Shown here in pieces: positions 17,584 through 26,498 of a stretch of 64,000 bases of DNA. The translations under genes and the position numbers were made by a program. Below the pieces are notes generated by a model. It saw only the letters and a program-made list of their open reading frames with translations. It ran no database searches and was not told where the DNA came from. Each line of letters begins with the position of its first letter. Position 1 is the first letter of the stretch. The stretch comes from Bacteroidota bacterium (GTDB lineage Bacteria; Bacteroidota; Bacteroidia; B-17B0; Aurantibacillaceae), in the NCBI GenBank assembly GCA_018267825.1, contig JAFDXR010000004.1:106896-170895 (forward strand), written 5' to 3'.

Positions 17584-18588
17584 ATGGAATTACCAAAAGA
17601 AATTGTTGAGCGCGTTAATCAGCTCGAAGAAAAATACAGCTCCATGGGCCAGAGCCTGGAGAGTTACCTAGATGGCCTGTTATTATCAAACTACCTCACC
17701 TACTGGGATTATACACAGGTAGATACCCTGTTGACCCTTCAAAATCCGAAAACGGATTTCCCGGATGAACTGATCTTCATTATTTATCACCAGATCACTG
17801 AGTTATATTTTAAACTGTCGCTTCACGAATTCAACCAGATTGCCAACAACGGACGCCATATAAAACCAAATGGCCACGACCTGGGATGGAAAAACAGCCT
17901 CGATGTGAAGTTCTTTACCGAACGCGTTGTCCGCATTAACCGCTACTTCGAAGCACTCACCAAATCCTTCGATATTATGGTTGACGGCATGGAACGCGAA
18001 CAGTTTTTACGTTACCGTATGGCGCTTTTACCAGCCAGTGGCTTCCAGAGTGCTCAATACCGCATGATCGAAATAAGTGCTACCGATTTTTTCAACCTCG
18101 TTGATAAAGATGTAAGGCCTCAGTTTGAAGGGAAACAGGCCTCTATCGAAGAGATGTTCCCATTCATATATTGGAATAAAGGCGCCACAGAACTGGCAAC
18201 CGGTAAAAAAACACTTACACTCGAGCAATTTGAGAAGAAATATTCGGAAAAATTTATGGCACTCGCCAACGAATACAAAACCAAGAACCTCTGGGCCAAA
18301 TACAAAGCCCTTAGTCAGCAGGATCAGCAGAACCCACAACTGATCAATGCCCTCAAGGAACTGGATGTGAATGTGAATGTAAACTGGCCGCTGATGCACT
18401 ATAAATCGGCAGTGCGTTACCTGAACCAGGGACAGGACGATGTGCCTGCCACCGGTGGAACAAACTGGCAGAAATACCTGCCACCACGCTTCCAGAAACG
18501 TATTTTCTACCCGGAACTCTGGAGCGCCGAAGAAAAGGAAAACTGGGGCAAAGGCTGGGTGGAAACCAATGTATTCAGAACCCGCTGA
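17584..18588 (+). CDS. kynA: Tryptophan 2,3-dioxygenase
   Basis: Haem enzyme that opens the indole ring of L-tryptophan to N-formylkynurenine, the first step of the kynurenine route. The 334-aa protein shows the family signatures: LLLSNYLTYWDYTQVDTLL near residues 31-49, IFIIYHQITELYFKLSLHE with the active-site His69, and RYRMALLPASGFQSAQYR. A late LMHYKSAVRYL region (His272 a candidate haem ligand) and PATGGTNWQKYLPPRFQKR complete the set. The rest of the kynurenine pathway is not in the window. The gene is monocistronic between a terminator and porQ. Confidence 0.95.
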   Translation: MELPKEIVERVNQLEEKYSSMGQSLESYLDGLLLSNYLTYWDYTQVDTLLTLQNPKTDFPDELIFIIYHQITELYFKLSLHEFNQIANNGRHIKPNGHDLGWKNSLDVKFFTERVVRINRYFEALTKSFDIMVDGMEREQFLRYRMALLPASGFQSAQYRMIEISATDFFNLVDKDVRPQFEGKQASIEEMFPFIYWNKGATELATGKKTLTLEQFEKKYSEKFMALANEYKTKNLWAKYKALSQQDQQNPQLINALKELDVNVNVNWPLMHYKSAVRYLNQGQDDVPATGGTNWQKYLPPRFQKRIFYPELWSAEEKENWGKGWVETNVFRTR

Positions 18589-18630
18589 TTAAAGGCAATA
18601 ATTCCCTATATTTAACGTTTAACATACGGT

Positions 18631-19689
18631 TTGCGCAAATTAGCCCTATATATTTCCATTTTCACTGCTGCCCTGGGTATGGCCCAGATCGGTGGCACAA
18701 AAACATTCCGCTTCCTGGATCTTCCGATACCGGCCCGGGCCAATGCACTGGGCGGAAATGGTACCATGGCCATCTGGGATGATGATATTAACCTTTCCTA
18801 CAGCAATCCGGCCCTGCTGAACCATAACTGCAACAACCAGTTTGCCTTTAACTATGTGAATTATGTGGCGGACCTCAATTATGGAAATTTTGCCTATGCC
18901 CACCATTTTAAGAAAGTAGGTACGTTCGCTGCCGGAATTCAATATTTTAACTACGGTAAATTTGATGGCCGCGATGAGTATGATGAACAAACCGGAAAAT
19001 TCAATGCCGCGGATTATTCCTTAAACCTGAGCCTGTCGAGACCAATAAGTAAAGACAGTTGTTTTTCAGTTGGTATAACTGCCAAAACCATTTATTCGCA
19101 TTACGATCAGTATTACTCCTTTGGTTCTGCATTCGATTTTGGAATTACCTACCACAATAAACATCAGCTCACAGCCTCTATTGTTGCCAAAAACTACGGT
19201 AAGCAATGGCGCCCGTACAGCGGAAAAGACGGCGTAAAAGAATCGCTTCCGGCAGATCTGCAGATTGGTATCAGCAAAAAAATTCCGAAAGCGCCTTTTC
19301 GTCTTATTGCCGTATACGATCAGCTTATGAAATGGGATCTGACCTATGTAAGCCCGCTCGACGAAGCCAACCAGATTGACCCGTTTACAAATGAACCTGC
19401 CAAGAAACGCACCAAGTCACAGATCTGGGGCGATAAATTTATTCGTCATATTACGATTGCTTCCGAAATCATTGTTACCAAAAATTTCAATCTCCGCGTC
19501 GGTTATAATTTTATGCGTGGCAAGGAAATGAAGCTTCCCGATAAAAAAGGTGTGAACGGATTATCACTGGGCCTTGGTTTCAAGATTTATAAATTCCAGT
19601 TCAGCTATGCATTTTCCAAATACAATATTGTAGGAAATTCGCACACATTCAGCATTGCAACTTCTTTGGCTAATTTTACCAAAAAATAA
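18631..19689 (+). CDS. porQ: Type IX secretion system protein PorQ
   Basis: A 352-aa outer-membrane-type beta-rich protein, with an apparent TTG start, a signal peptide (residues 1-18) and the PorQ opening GGTKTFRFLDLPIPARANAL, then GGNGTMAIWDDDINLSYSNP. In characterised systems PorQ is part of the T9SS attachment machinery (PorU-PorV-PorQ-PorZ) that anchors cargo at the cell surface. The cytidylate kinase gene directly downstream is the usual PorQ neighbour in Bacteroidota. Two T9SS cargo genes lie in the island at 49-56 kb, so this component is functionally relevant to them. Confidence 0.9.
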   Translation: MRKLALYISIFTAALGMAQIGGTKTFRFLDLPIPARANALGGNGTMAIWDDDINLSYSNPALLNHNCNNQFAFNYVNYVADLNYGNFAYAHHFKKVGTFAAGIQYFNYGKFDGRDEYDEQTGKFNAADYSLNLSLSRPISKDSCFSVGITAKTIYSHYDQYYSFGSAFDFGITYHNKHQLTASIVAKNYGKQWRPYSGKDGVKESLPADLQIGISKKIPKAPFRLIAVYDQLMKWDLTYVSPLDEANQIDPFTNEPAKKRTKSQIWGDKFIRHITIASEIIVTKNFNLRVGYNFMRGKEMKLPDKKGVNGLSLGLGFKIYKFQFSYAFSKYNIVGNSHTFSIATSLANFTKK

Positions 19690-19698
19690 ATCATCAGA

Positions 19699-19731
19699 TT
19701 TTGAAAAACATGCATTTGTTCAGTACATTTA
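19699..19731 (+). promoter_or_regulatory. Candidate promoter of cmk, TTTTG-N20-TACATTTA
   Basis: TTTTG at 19699-19703 and TACATTTA (one mismatch to TAnnTTTG) at 19724-19731 are spaced 20 nt, as in Bacteroidota promoters. The cmk ATG follows after 6 nt, implying a very short or absent leader. Confidence 0.45.
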
Positions 19732-19737
19732 CAATGT

Positions 19738-20463
19738 ATGTCTAAAATTACCATAGCTATCGACGGTTATTCTTCCTGTGGTAAAAGCACTTTAGCTAAA
19801 GCCCTTGCCCAGAAACTCAATTACAGCTACATCGATACCGGCGCTATGTACCGCGCGGTAACCTATCATTTTATTAAAAAAGGGATTATACAAAACAATA
19901 ATATACCTGACATGCCCCGTCTTCTGGAAGAACTGAAGCATGTGGTTGTATATTTCCAATACAACAGCCAGACCCGGGTTTCGGAAACCTACCTGAACGA
20001 TGAGAATGTGGAGCGTGTGATACGGGGAATGGATGTGGCACAGAACGTAAGTAAAATAAGTTCCATCAAAGAAGTTCGTGAAAAAATGGTCGCCTCACAG
20101 CGTGAGATGGGCAAGCATAAAGGTGTTGTGATGGATGGCCGCGATATAGGCTCACACGTGTTTCCGAACGCAGAACTTAAGTTGTTCATGACCGCCGATA
20201 CGGATGTGCGGACACAACGCCGCCTGAATGAACTCAGCAGTAAAGGCGAATATTACACATTTGAAGAAGTAAAGCAGAATCTCGAAAAACGGGATTATGA
20301 AGATACACATCGCAAAGAAAATCCATTGATCAAAGCCAAAGATGCCATTGTACTTGACAACACCGATCTGGGTAAAGAAGAGCAACTGGAGTTTGTGCTT
20401 AAGCTTATCGACGATCTCTTACTGACACAAGACGAGTTTAAAGCGGTTACAAAACTGCACTAA
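19738..20463 (+). CDS. cmk: Cytidylate kinase
   Basis: Phosphorylates CMP and dCMP with ATP in the cytoplasm. The 241-aa protein begins with the P-loop IDGYSSCGKSTLAKALA and the DTGAMYRAVTYHF motif. It continues with VMDGRDIGSHVFPNAELKLF and a lid region with TDVRTQRRLNELSSKGE. An ATG 48 nt after porQ starts the gene. The porQ-cmk order is typical of the phylum and supports both assignments. Confidence 0.95.
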   Translation: MSKITIAIDGYSSCGKSTLAKALAQKLNYSYIDTGAMYRAVTYHFIKKGIIQNNNIPDMPRLLEELKHVVVYFQYNSQTRVSETYLNDENVERVIRGMDVAQNVSKISSIKEVREKMVASQREMGKHKGVVMDGRDIGSHVFPNAELKLFMTADTDVRTQRRLNELSSKGEYYTFEEVKQNLEKRDYEDTHRKENPLIKAKDAIVLDNTDLGKEEQLEFVLKLIDDLLLTQDEFKAVTKLH

Positions 20464-20476
20464 ACCCCGGCCTGCA

Positions 20477-21460
20477 TTATAATCCAACCATTTCTTTCTT
20501 TTCAAAATCCCAGACCTTCAGGTTCAGGCAGGCCATAATATCCTTTGGTTTCAGGGATGTGCGCTTGGCGGTTTGCATTTCAGGAATTGCCTGCATCACT
20601 TCCGGCAACCTGTAAAAAGGAATACGCGCGTTCATGTGATGAATGTGATGATAACCAATATTTGCAGTCACCCAACGCATAAAAGCATTAAGTTCCATGT
20701 AACTGGAAGAATCAAGCGCTGCACCTTCATAGGTCCACTCTTCGTTACCGGCAAATGTTACCGACGGGAAATTATGCTGGGCATAGAACAAATAGCTACC
20801 CATAGCACCGGAAATAAAATGAGGAATGGCACACATCAGAATCCAGGTTTGCCATCCCAGGAAATAAAAAATAAGGCCCTGCGATGTAAAATGCACAATC
20901 AATGCAATCAACGAGTCCACATTCTTGGTGAAACGGTTAATGATCGATTTAATACACATGCCATACATAAACGTAAAAATATAACCGAAGAGGATTGTCA
21001 GCGGATGGCGTATAAACAGGTAATGACGCCTTTCTGCGCGGCTTAGTTTTTCATATTTCTGACGTGTATAGATGGGATATGATCCTATACTGGCGCTGAA
21101 TAACTTGGAGTTGTTTTTATGGTGATAATCGTGGCTTGCAGTCCAGATACCTGTGGGGGCCAATACGTAGAAACCAAAGAATGTAAAAATCATATCGGCC
21201 AGGAATGATTTATCGAGAATGGCTTTATGCTGATGATCATGATATATTACAAACATCCGTACGATGACCAGGCCTGCGGCAATACTACAGATCAGGCGAA
21301 AAGCCCAATGAATAGGTAACGCTGTGCCTGCTAATAATGCAAATAGGATAACGAGTGTACTGAGTGTGTAGTACCAGCTTAATGCCCTGTTTTCGCGGGC
21401 GTATGGCTTGGTGGCAAGAATGAGTTGTTTACCCTGGAGCATAGGATAGCAAATATACAA
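20477..21460 (-). CDS. Membrane fatty acid desaturase
   Basis: A 327-aa integral membrane di-iron desaturase. Three histidine boxes are visible: HDHQH (about residue 75), HDYHHKNN (about residue 110) and HHIHH (about residue 270), with four or more membrane segments between them. This is the acyl-lipid/fatty-acid desaturase superfamily that introduces double bonds using O2 and ferredoxin or cytochrome b5-type electrons. An alternative start (MLQGKQL) lies 18 nt inside. The gene is convergent with cmk across only 13 nt and follows the LpxL-like gene by 24 nt on the same strand, suggesting a membrane-lipid operon. Confidence 0.88.
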   Translation of the reverse strand: MYICYPMLQGKQLILATKPYARENRALSWYYTLSTLVILFALLAGTALPIHWAFRLICSIAAGLVIVRMFVIYHDHQHKAILDKSFLADMIFTFFGFYVLAPTGIWTASHDYHHKNNSKLFSASIGSYPIYTRQKYEKLSRAERRHYLFIRHPLTILFGYIFTFMYGMCIKSIINRFTKNVDSLIALIVHFTSQGLIFYFLGWQTWILMCAIPHFISGAMGSYLFYAQHNFPSVTFAGNEEWTYEGAALDSSSYMELNAFMRWVTANIGYHHIHHMNARIPFYRLPEVMQAIPEMQTAKRTSLKPKDIMACLNLKVWDFEKKEMVGL

Positions 21461-21484
21461 AGAAAAGCGAAAGTTAAATGGATG

Positions 21485-22360
21485 TTAAGCCGGGCGTTTG
21501 TGTTTCCAGCGACGATGGCTCCAGAGCCATATTTCGGGTTGATGACGAATATCATGTTCCAGTTTACGGGTGTGCAGTTCTGAAATCTCACCCTCCTTTG
21601 TATCCTTAGGGTTTTCGACAAGAACTTCTGCATGGACCTTATAGTAGCCCCGCTTCACACGGTTTACCGTGACATACACAATGGGGTAATTCAACTTTTG
21701 AGCAATTTTTTCAGTTCCCCAGAAAACAGGCGTATCCTGGTGCAGAAAAGTTGTCCAATAGGCGTTTTCGGGGGCCGGTGTCTGGTCGGCAATAAATGCG
21801 GTGGCATTCACTTCCTGGCGGTTTTTAATCATTTCGCGCATGGTGTCTTTCATGGCATACAGTTTTGTGCCAAAACGCGTGCGCATATCGTACATCAGTT
21901 TATCAAAATATGGATTGGTCAGCGGGTGGTAAATAACGTACAGCTGCTGTTTATTCATAAGACTGAATGTATTGCCGGCCCATTCCCAGTTACCAAAATG
22001 CCCCATCACGATAATACAGGACTTTTTCTCATCTGCCAGTTTTTTGAAAAGAGAAAGCGTGTCATCTGTAAACGCACAGCGTTTAATCGCTTCTTTTTTT
22101 GAAATAGTGAGCGTTTTAAAGGTTTCCAGTATCAAATCGACCAGGTACCTGTAAAAGCGCCGTTCTATCTGTTTAAGCTCTTTATGTGATTTGTCGGGGA
22201 ACGAATTTTTGAGATTTTGATACACCACTTTTTTCCGGTAACCGATCACAAAGTACAGAAGTACAAAAACAAAATCGGCGAGCCCGTAAAAGATAAAAAA
22301 CGGCAAAAGAGAGATTCCGTAAATAAAAGGAAGTACGATATAGAAGCCCAGTTTTTTCAC
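21485..22360 (-). CDS. Lipid A biosynthesis-type (LpxL/HtrB) acyltransferase
   Basis: A 291-aa inner-membrane protein with an N-terminal hydrophobic segment (about residues 5-40) and the LpxL-family core. Visible are YQNLKNSFPDKSHKELKQIE, the catalytic HFGNWEWAG motif (H-x4-E), LTNPYFDKLMYDMRTRFGTK, and ATAFIADQTPAPENAYW. Such enzymes add secondary acyl chains to lipid A or related lipids. The adjacent co-directional desaturase could modify acyl chains of the same membrane lipids, but that link is inference. Confidence 0.92.
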   Translation of the reverse strand: MKKLGFYIVLPFIYGISLLPFFIFYGLADFVFVLLYFVIGYRKKVVYQNLKNSFPDKSHKELKQIERRFYRYLVDLILETFKTLTISKKEAIKRCAFTDDTLSLFKKLADEKKSCIIVMGHFGNWEWAGNTFSLMNKQQLYVIYHPLTNPYFDKLMYDMRTRFGTKLYAMKDTMREMIKNRQEVNATAFIADQTPAPENAYWTTFLHQDTPVFWGTEKIAQKLNYPIVYVTVNRVKRGYYKVHAEVLVENPKDTKEGEISELHTRKLEHDIRHQPEIWLWSHRRWKHKRPA

Positions 22361-22425
22361 TTCGCTAAGGACGTGCTTAAATTCTAAATTTAAAAATTTT
22401 TCATTTAGTCGATAAAATAGCTATT

Positions 22426-22433
22426 TTTATTTG
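22426..22433 (+). promoter_or_regulatory. -7-like element of the 22441 gene
   Basis: TTTATTTG (one mismatch to TAnnTTTG) ends 7 nt before the ATG. No clear -33 partner was found. It is listed because the same 6-7 nt spacing to the start codon recurs at cmk, kynA and 48522. Confidence 0.25.
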
Positions 22434-22440
22434 ACCTTTT

Positions 22441-22827
22441 ATGGAACTCGTCAAAGAAATTATTTTTTCGTACGGCAAAGTACAACTCTGGAATCCTGAA
22501 CTGATCCGTATCGAATTTTTTTCGAAAGCGATGATTGGCCGAAAAGAATGTATTGAAGTAAATAATGCCATTGGCATTTTAACGGAAGGAAAACAGGCTC
22601 TTGTTTTGACGGTTGCAGCCGAAGACACTAATTTCGATGCAGAAGCACGCGATGAATCATCGAGTCCGAATGGCTTGCGTTTCACCATTGCCGACGCTTT
22701 TGTAGCACGAAACCTGGCTCAGAAACTCATGGTTAACTTTTACCTGCGTTTTAATAAACCGGCAAAACCAAGCAAAGCCTTCGCCAGTGAGGATGAGGCC
22801 ATAGCCTGGTTACGGTCCCAGGCTTGA
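22441..22827 (+). CDS. Small conserved protein, SpoIIAA/STAS-like fold suspected
   Basis: A 128-aa soluble protein with no signal peptide. The alternating strand/helix pattern, and an ending of the form KAFASEDEAIAWLRSQ, recall SpoIIAA-like/DUF7793 proteins of Bacteroidota, whose function is unknown. NNAIGILTEGKQALVLTVAA suggests a central beta strand. It lies between divergent and convergent neighbours, with no operon partner. The family suggestion is tentative. Confidence 0.65.
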   Translation: MELVKEIIFSYGKVQLWNPELIRIEFFSKAMIGRKECIEVNNAIGILTEGKQALVLTVAAEDTNFDAEARDESSSPNGLRFTIADAFVARNLAQKLMVNFYLRFNKPAKPSKAFASEDEAIAWLRSQA

Positions 22828-22832
22828 CACAC

Positions 22833-23546
22833 TTAGAAATTCGGTTTCAGCAAGTATTTACTGTAAAACTCCGTGATATGAGCCACAGCTTCATCTGCAG
22901 TATCCACGATTTTAAATAACTCAAGATCCATCGGATTGATGTTGCTTTCACGCTCCATCATACTGGATTTGAGCCATTCGATAAGTCCTTCCCAATAAGA
23001 TTTACCAACAAGTACAACCGGGAACTGCGCTATTTTATGGGTTTGTACCAGGGTGAGCGATTCAAATAATTCGTCCATCGTACCAAAACCACCCGGCATA
23101 CCGATAAATCCCTGGGAGTATTTCAGGAAAATGGTTTTGCGAACAAAGAAGTAATCGAAATTGATATTCTTGTCATCATCAATAAAATCGTTGAACTTCT
23201 GTTCAAAAGGTAAAACAATATTTAAACCTACCGATTTTCCTTTTCCCCGGCGGGCGCCTTTATTGGCTGCCTCCATGATTCCGGGACCACCACCGGTTAT
23301 AACTCCATAACCTTCCTGAACCAGTTTGAATGCAATTTCTTCGGCCAGGATATAGTATTTATTGTCGGGCTTGGTTCGTGCCGAACCAAAGATGGAAACA
23401 CAGGGGCCGATCTTACTCATTTTCTCAAAGCCTTCCACAAACTCACTCATGATCTTAAAAATCTGCCAGCTATCCGAGGCTTTTATGTCGTTCCAGTCTT
23501 TTGTGGCAAATGCTTTACGGATCTTATCATCATTATAGGGATTCAT
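22833..23546 (-). CDS. LOG-family (TIGR00730) Rossmann-fold protein
   Basis: A 237-aa cytoplasmic protein of the LOG/lysine-decarboxylase-like family, nucleoside 5'-monophosphate phosphoribohydrolases. Signatures are VSIFGSARTKPDNKYY, GVITGGGPGIMEAANKGARRGKG and the active-site GMPGGFGTMDELFESLTLVQ. Bacterial members usually cleave AMP or related nucleotides; the plant and fungal ones make cytokinin. It lies downstream of uvrA on the same strand after a 77-nt gap. Confidence 0.93.
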   Translation of the reverse strand: MNPYNDDKIRKAFATKDWNDIKASDSWQIFKIMSEFVEGFEKMSKIGPCVSIFGSARTKPDNKYYILAEEIAFKLVQEGYGVITGGGPGIMEAANKGARRGKGKSVGLNIVLPFEQKFNDFIDDDKNINFDYFFVRKTIFLKYSQGFIGMPGGFGTMDELFESLTLVQTHKIAQFPVVLVGKSYWEGLIEWLKSSMMERESNINPMDLELFKIVDTADEAVAHITEFYSKYLLKPNF

Positions 23547-23623
23547 AACTCTTAATTTTTCTATTACACGATTTTATATCTCAATAAATGTGCCGCCAAT
23601 GTATGTATTTAAACGGTCGGTTA

Positions 23624-26476
23624 TTAAAGTTCTTTTTTTAAATATTTAGCTGTGTAGCCGGTTTTTATTTTTACCATTTCCTCGGGAGTACCTGTAAACA
23701 GGATTTCTCCACCACCTTTACCCCCTTCAGGCCCGAGGTCAATAACATGATCGGCCATTTTAATAATATCCATGTTATGCTCAATAACAAGCACGGTGTT
23801 TCCGCTATCCACAAGCTTATTCAACACATCCAGCAAAATCCGGATATCTTCGAAATGCAAGCCTGTTGTGGGTTCATCCAGTATATAAAATGTATTTCCG
23901 GTATCACGTTTGCTTAATTCAGTTGCGAGTTTTACACGCTGCGCTTCTCCACCACTCAGTGTTGTAGCCTGTTGACCAAGGGTAATATAGCCGAGCCCCA
24001 CATCCTGCAATGTTTTTATTTGTCGGAAGATAGAAGGCACATGCTCAAAAAAAGCACAGGCCTGGTCTATAGTCATATTCAACACATCGCTGATGGATTT
24101 GCCTTTGTATCTTACTTCCAGCGTCTCACGGTTATAACGTTTTCCGTTGCAGGAGTCGCATACCACATACACATCCGGCAGGAAGTTCATTTCAATGGTC
24201 TTAACCCCTGCTCCACCGCAGGTTTCGCAACGACCGCCTTTCACATTAAATGAAAAACGTCCGGGTTTATAACCACGGATTTTGGCTTCGGGCAACTCCG
24301 CAAAAAGGGTTCTGATATCGTCAAACACCTTGGTATAGGTGGCCGGGTTACTGCGCGGTGTACGGCCGATAGGGCTTTGGTCAATATCTATAATTTTATC
24401 GATATGTTCGAGTCCACTCACCGATTTATGAGGCAATGGCCGTTTTTCGGATCCGTAGAAATGATTACTCAAGACCGGGTAAAGTGTTTCATTGATCAGG
24501 CTGGACTTACCGCTGCCACTGACGCCTGTCACACATATAAATTTACCCAAAGGCAATTCGATGGTTACATTTTTCAAATTATGCCCGGTAGCGCCTTTCA
24601 GTACAAGTTTCTTCCCATTCCCTTTACGGCGCTGTTTCGGTGTACTGATTTCTTTTTTACCGGTAATGTAATTGGCCGTCATGGTATCGAAACGGAGCAT
24701 TTCCGACGGGGATGCACTGGCAACAATGCGTCCACCGTGAACCCCTGCGCCCGGGCCAATATCGATCACGTGGTCGGCTTCCATTATCATGTCTTTATCA
24801 TGTTCTACCACCAATACACTGTTTCCCACATCCCGGAGGTTTTTGAGAGCTTCTATAAGCCGGGTATTATCCCGTTGGTGCAGGCCAATGCTCGGCTCAT
24901 CAAGAATATAAAGCACACCCACAAGCTGCGATCCTATCTGCGTGGCCAGCCTGATACGCTGAGCCTCTCCACCGCTAAGGCTTTTCGATGACCGGTTCAG
25001 GGTTACATAATCGAGACCTACCTCGAGCAGGAAACCGATCCGTGTTCTTATCTCTTTCAGAATCTCCTTAGCAATAATATTCTGCTGCTTGGATAATCTT
25101 TTCTCCAATTGCCCAAACCACTCGCCCAGCAGGCTGATGTCCATATTGGAAAGCTCTGAAATATTTTTCCCATCCACCCTGAAAAACAAAGCTTCTTTTT
25201 TCAGCCTGGTTCCGAGGCAGAGCGGGCAATCAATTTTATTGGTAAAACCTTCCACCCAGCGGCTCATGGCAGGCGATGGATTCTCTTCGGTTTGCTTGGC
25301 AATATAATTGGCAATACCTTCAAAAGCCACGCTATAGCCATCGCTGTTGGTATCGGTTTTTACAGTAAACAGTTCATCGCTCCCGAAGAGGATGACGTTA
25401 ACCGCTTCTTCAGACAATTCATCGAATGGTGTATCGAGTGTAAAGTCGTGTTTTTCGCCGATGGCTTCCAGTTGTTTGAAGATCCAGGCGCCACGTGCCG
25501 GCCCCAGGGGAACAATCGCTCCCTTTTTGATGGACAGCTTTTGATTAGGTACTATTTTATGAATATCCACTTCCGATACAACGCCGAGGCCATTGCATTT
25601 AGGACAGGCTCCGTAGGGCGAATTAAATGAAAACAGATTCGGAGCAGGTTCATCGTAAGAGATACCACTTGTAGGGCACATGAGGGAACGACTGAAAAAC
25701 TGCACTTTTCCGAAACCGAAAGCCGTTGATTTTTTCTTCGTCGCTTTTGTTTCTTCTTCATGCTCCAGCACCATAATGGTCCCTTTGCCTTGTTTCATAG
25801 CTGTTTGCAGCGACTGCGACAATCTCGGTTTAATATCTTTGGTAATCTCCAGCCGATCGATTACGATTTCGATGTCGTGAATTTTGTAACGATCCACCTG
25901 CATTTTCGGCACGATGTCTTTGATCTCACCATCGATGCGGACTTTTGAAAATCCTTTTTTCCGAATCTCTTCAAACAGTTCGCGGTAATGTCCTTTACGG
26001 CCTTTTACAACAGGTGCCAGGAGGTTTATTTTTTTGCCGGCATATTTTTCCATGATCAGGTCAATGATCTGATCGTCGCTGTAACGCACCATTTTTTCGT
26101 TGGTCACGTATGAAAATGCATCGCCTGCACGGGCGTACAACAGCCTCAGGAAGTCGTATATTTCTGTAATAGTACCCACGGTTGACCGGGGATTTTTGTT
26201 GACTGTTTTCTGTTCAATGGAAATAACCGGGCTCAGACCTGAGATCTTATCAACATCAGGTCTTTCCAGATTCCCCAGGAACTGCCGCGCGTAGCTTGAG
26301 AAGCTTTCTATGTACCGGCGTTGCCCTTCGGCGTAAATGGTATCAAATGCCAGTGATGATTTTCCGCTGCCGCTGAGGCCTGTGAGTACAACTAATTTAT
26401 TACGGGGTATTGTGATCGATATGTTTTTCAGGTTATGGGCTCTTGCTCCAATGACCTCTATATTTTCTTCTTCCAT
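23624..26476 (-). CDS. uvrA: Excinuclease ABC subunit A
   Basis: DNA damage recognition ATPase of nucleotide excision repair. The 950-aa protein has two ABC modules: Walker A GLSGSGKSSLAFDT (about residues 33-46) and GVSGSGKSSLINET (about residue 650), with two signatures LSGGEAQRIRLATQIGS and LSGGEAQRVKLATELS. The C-terminal zinc module is intact (CETCGGAG, CDSCNGKRYN). In the first module the usual CxxC reads CPTSG, so one ligand Cys is Ser before the normal ACPKCNGLG. I recall this variant from other Bacteroidota UvrA proteins. It lies 22 nt downstream of the transglycosylase gene. Confidence 0.97.
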   Translation of the reverse strand: MEEENIEVIGARAHNLKNISITIPRNKLVVLTGLSGSGKSSLAFDTIYAEGQRRYIESFSSYARQFLGNLERPDVDKISGLSPVISIEQKTVNKNPRSTVGTITEIYDFLRLLYARAGDAFSYVTNEKMVRYSDDQIIDLIMEKYAGKKINLLAPVVKGRKGHYRELFEEIRKKGFSKVRIDGEIKDIVPKMQVDRYKIHDIEIVIDRLEITKDIKPRLSQSLQTAMKQGKGTIMVLEHEEETKATKKKSTAFGFGKVQFFSRSLMCPTSGISYDEPAPNLFSFNSPYGACPKCNGLGVVSEVDIHKIVPNQKLSIKKGAIVPLGPARGAWIFKQLEAIGEKHDFTLDTPFDELSEEAVNVILFGSDELFTVKTDTNSDGYSVAFEGIANYIAKQTEENPSPAMSRWVEGFTNKIDCPLCLGTRLKKEALFFRVDGKNISELSNMDISLLGEWFGQLEKRLSKQQNIIAKEILKEIRTRIGFLLEVGLDYVTLNRSSKSLSGGEAQRIRLATQIGSQLVGVLYILDEPSIGLHQRDNTRLIEALKNLRDVGNSVLVVEHDKDMIMEADHVIDIGPGAGVHGGRIVASASPSEMLRFDTMTANYITGKKEISTPKQRRKGNGKKLVLKGATGHNLKNVTIELPLGKFICVTGVSGSGKSSLINETLYPVLSNHFYGSEKRPLPHKSVSGLEHIDKIIDIDQSPIGRTPRSNPATYTKVFDDIRTLFAELPEAKIRGYKPGRFSFNVKGGRCETCGGAGVKTIEMNFLPDVYVVCDSCNGKRYNRETLEVRYKGKSISDVLNMTIDQACAFFEHVPSIFRQIKTLQDVGLGYITLGQQATTLSGGEAQRVKLATELSKRDTGNTFYILDEPTTGLHFEDIRILLDVLNKLVDSGNTVLVIEHNMDIIKMADHVIDLGPEGGKGGGEILFTGTPEEMVKIKTGYTAKYLKKEL

Positions 26477-26498
26477 GTATGAATTTCGCAGTATGAAA

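Noticed and set aside
22401..22688. Minus-strand frame opposite the 22441 gene
   Set aside because: Shadow of the plus-strand gene, with Ser/Lys-rich meaningless product.
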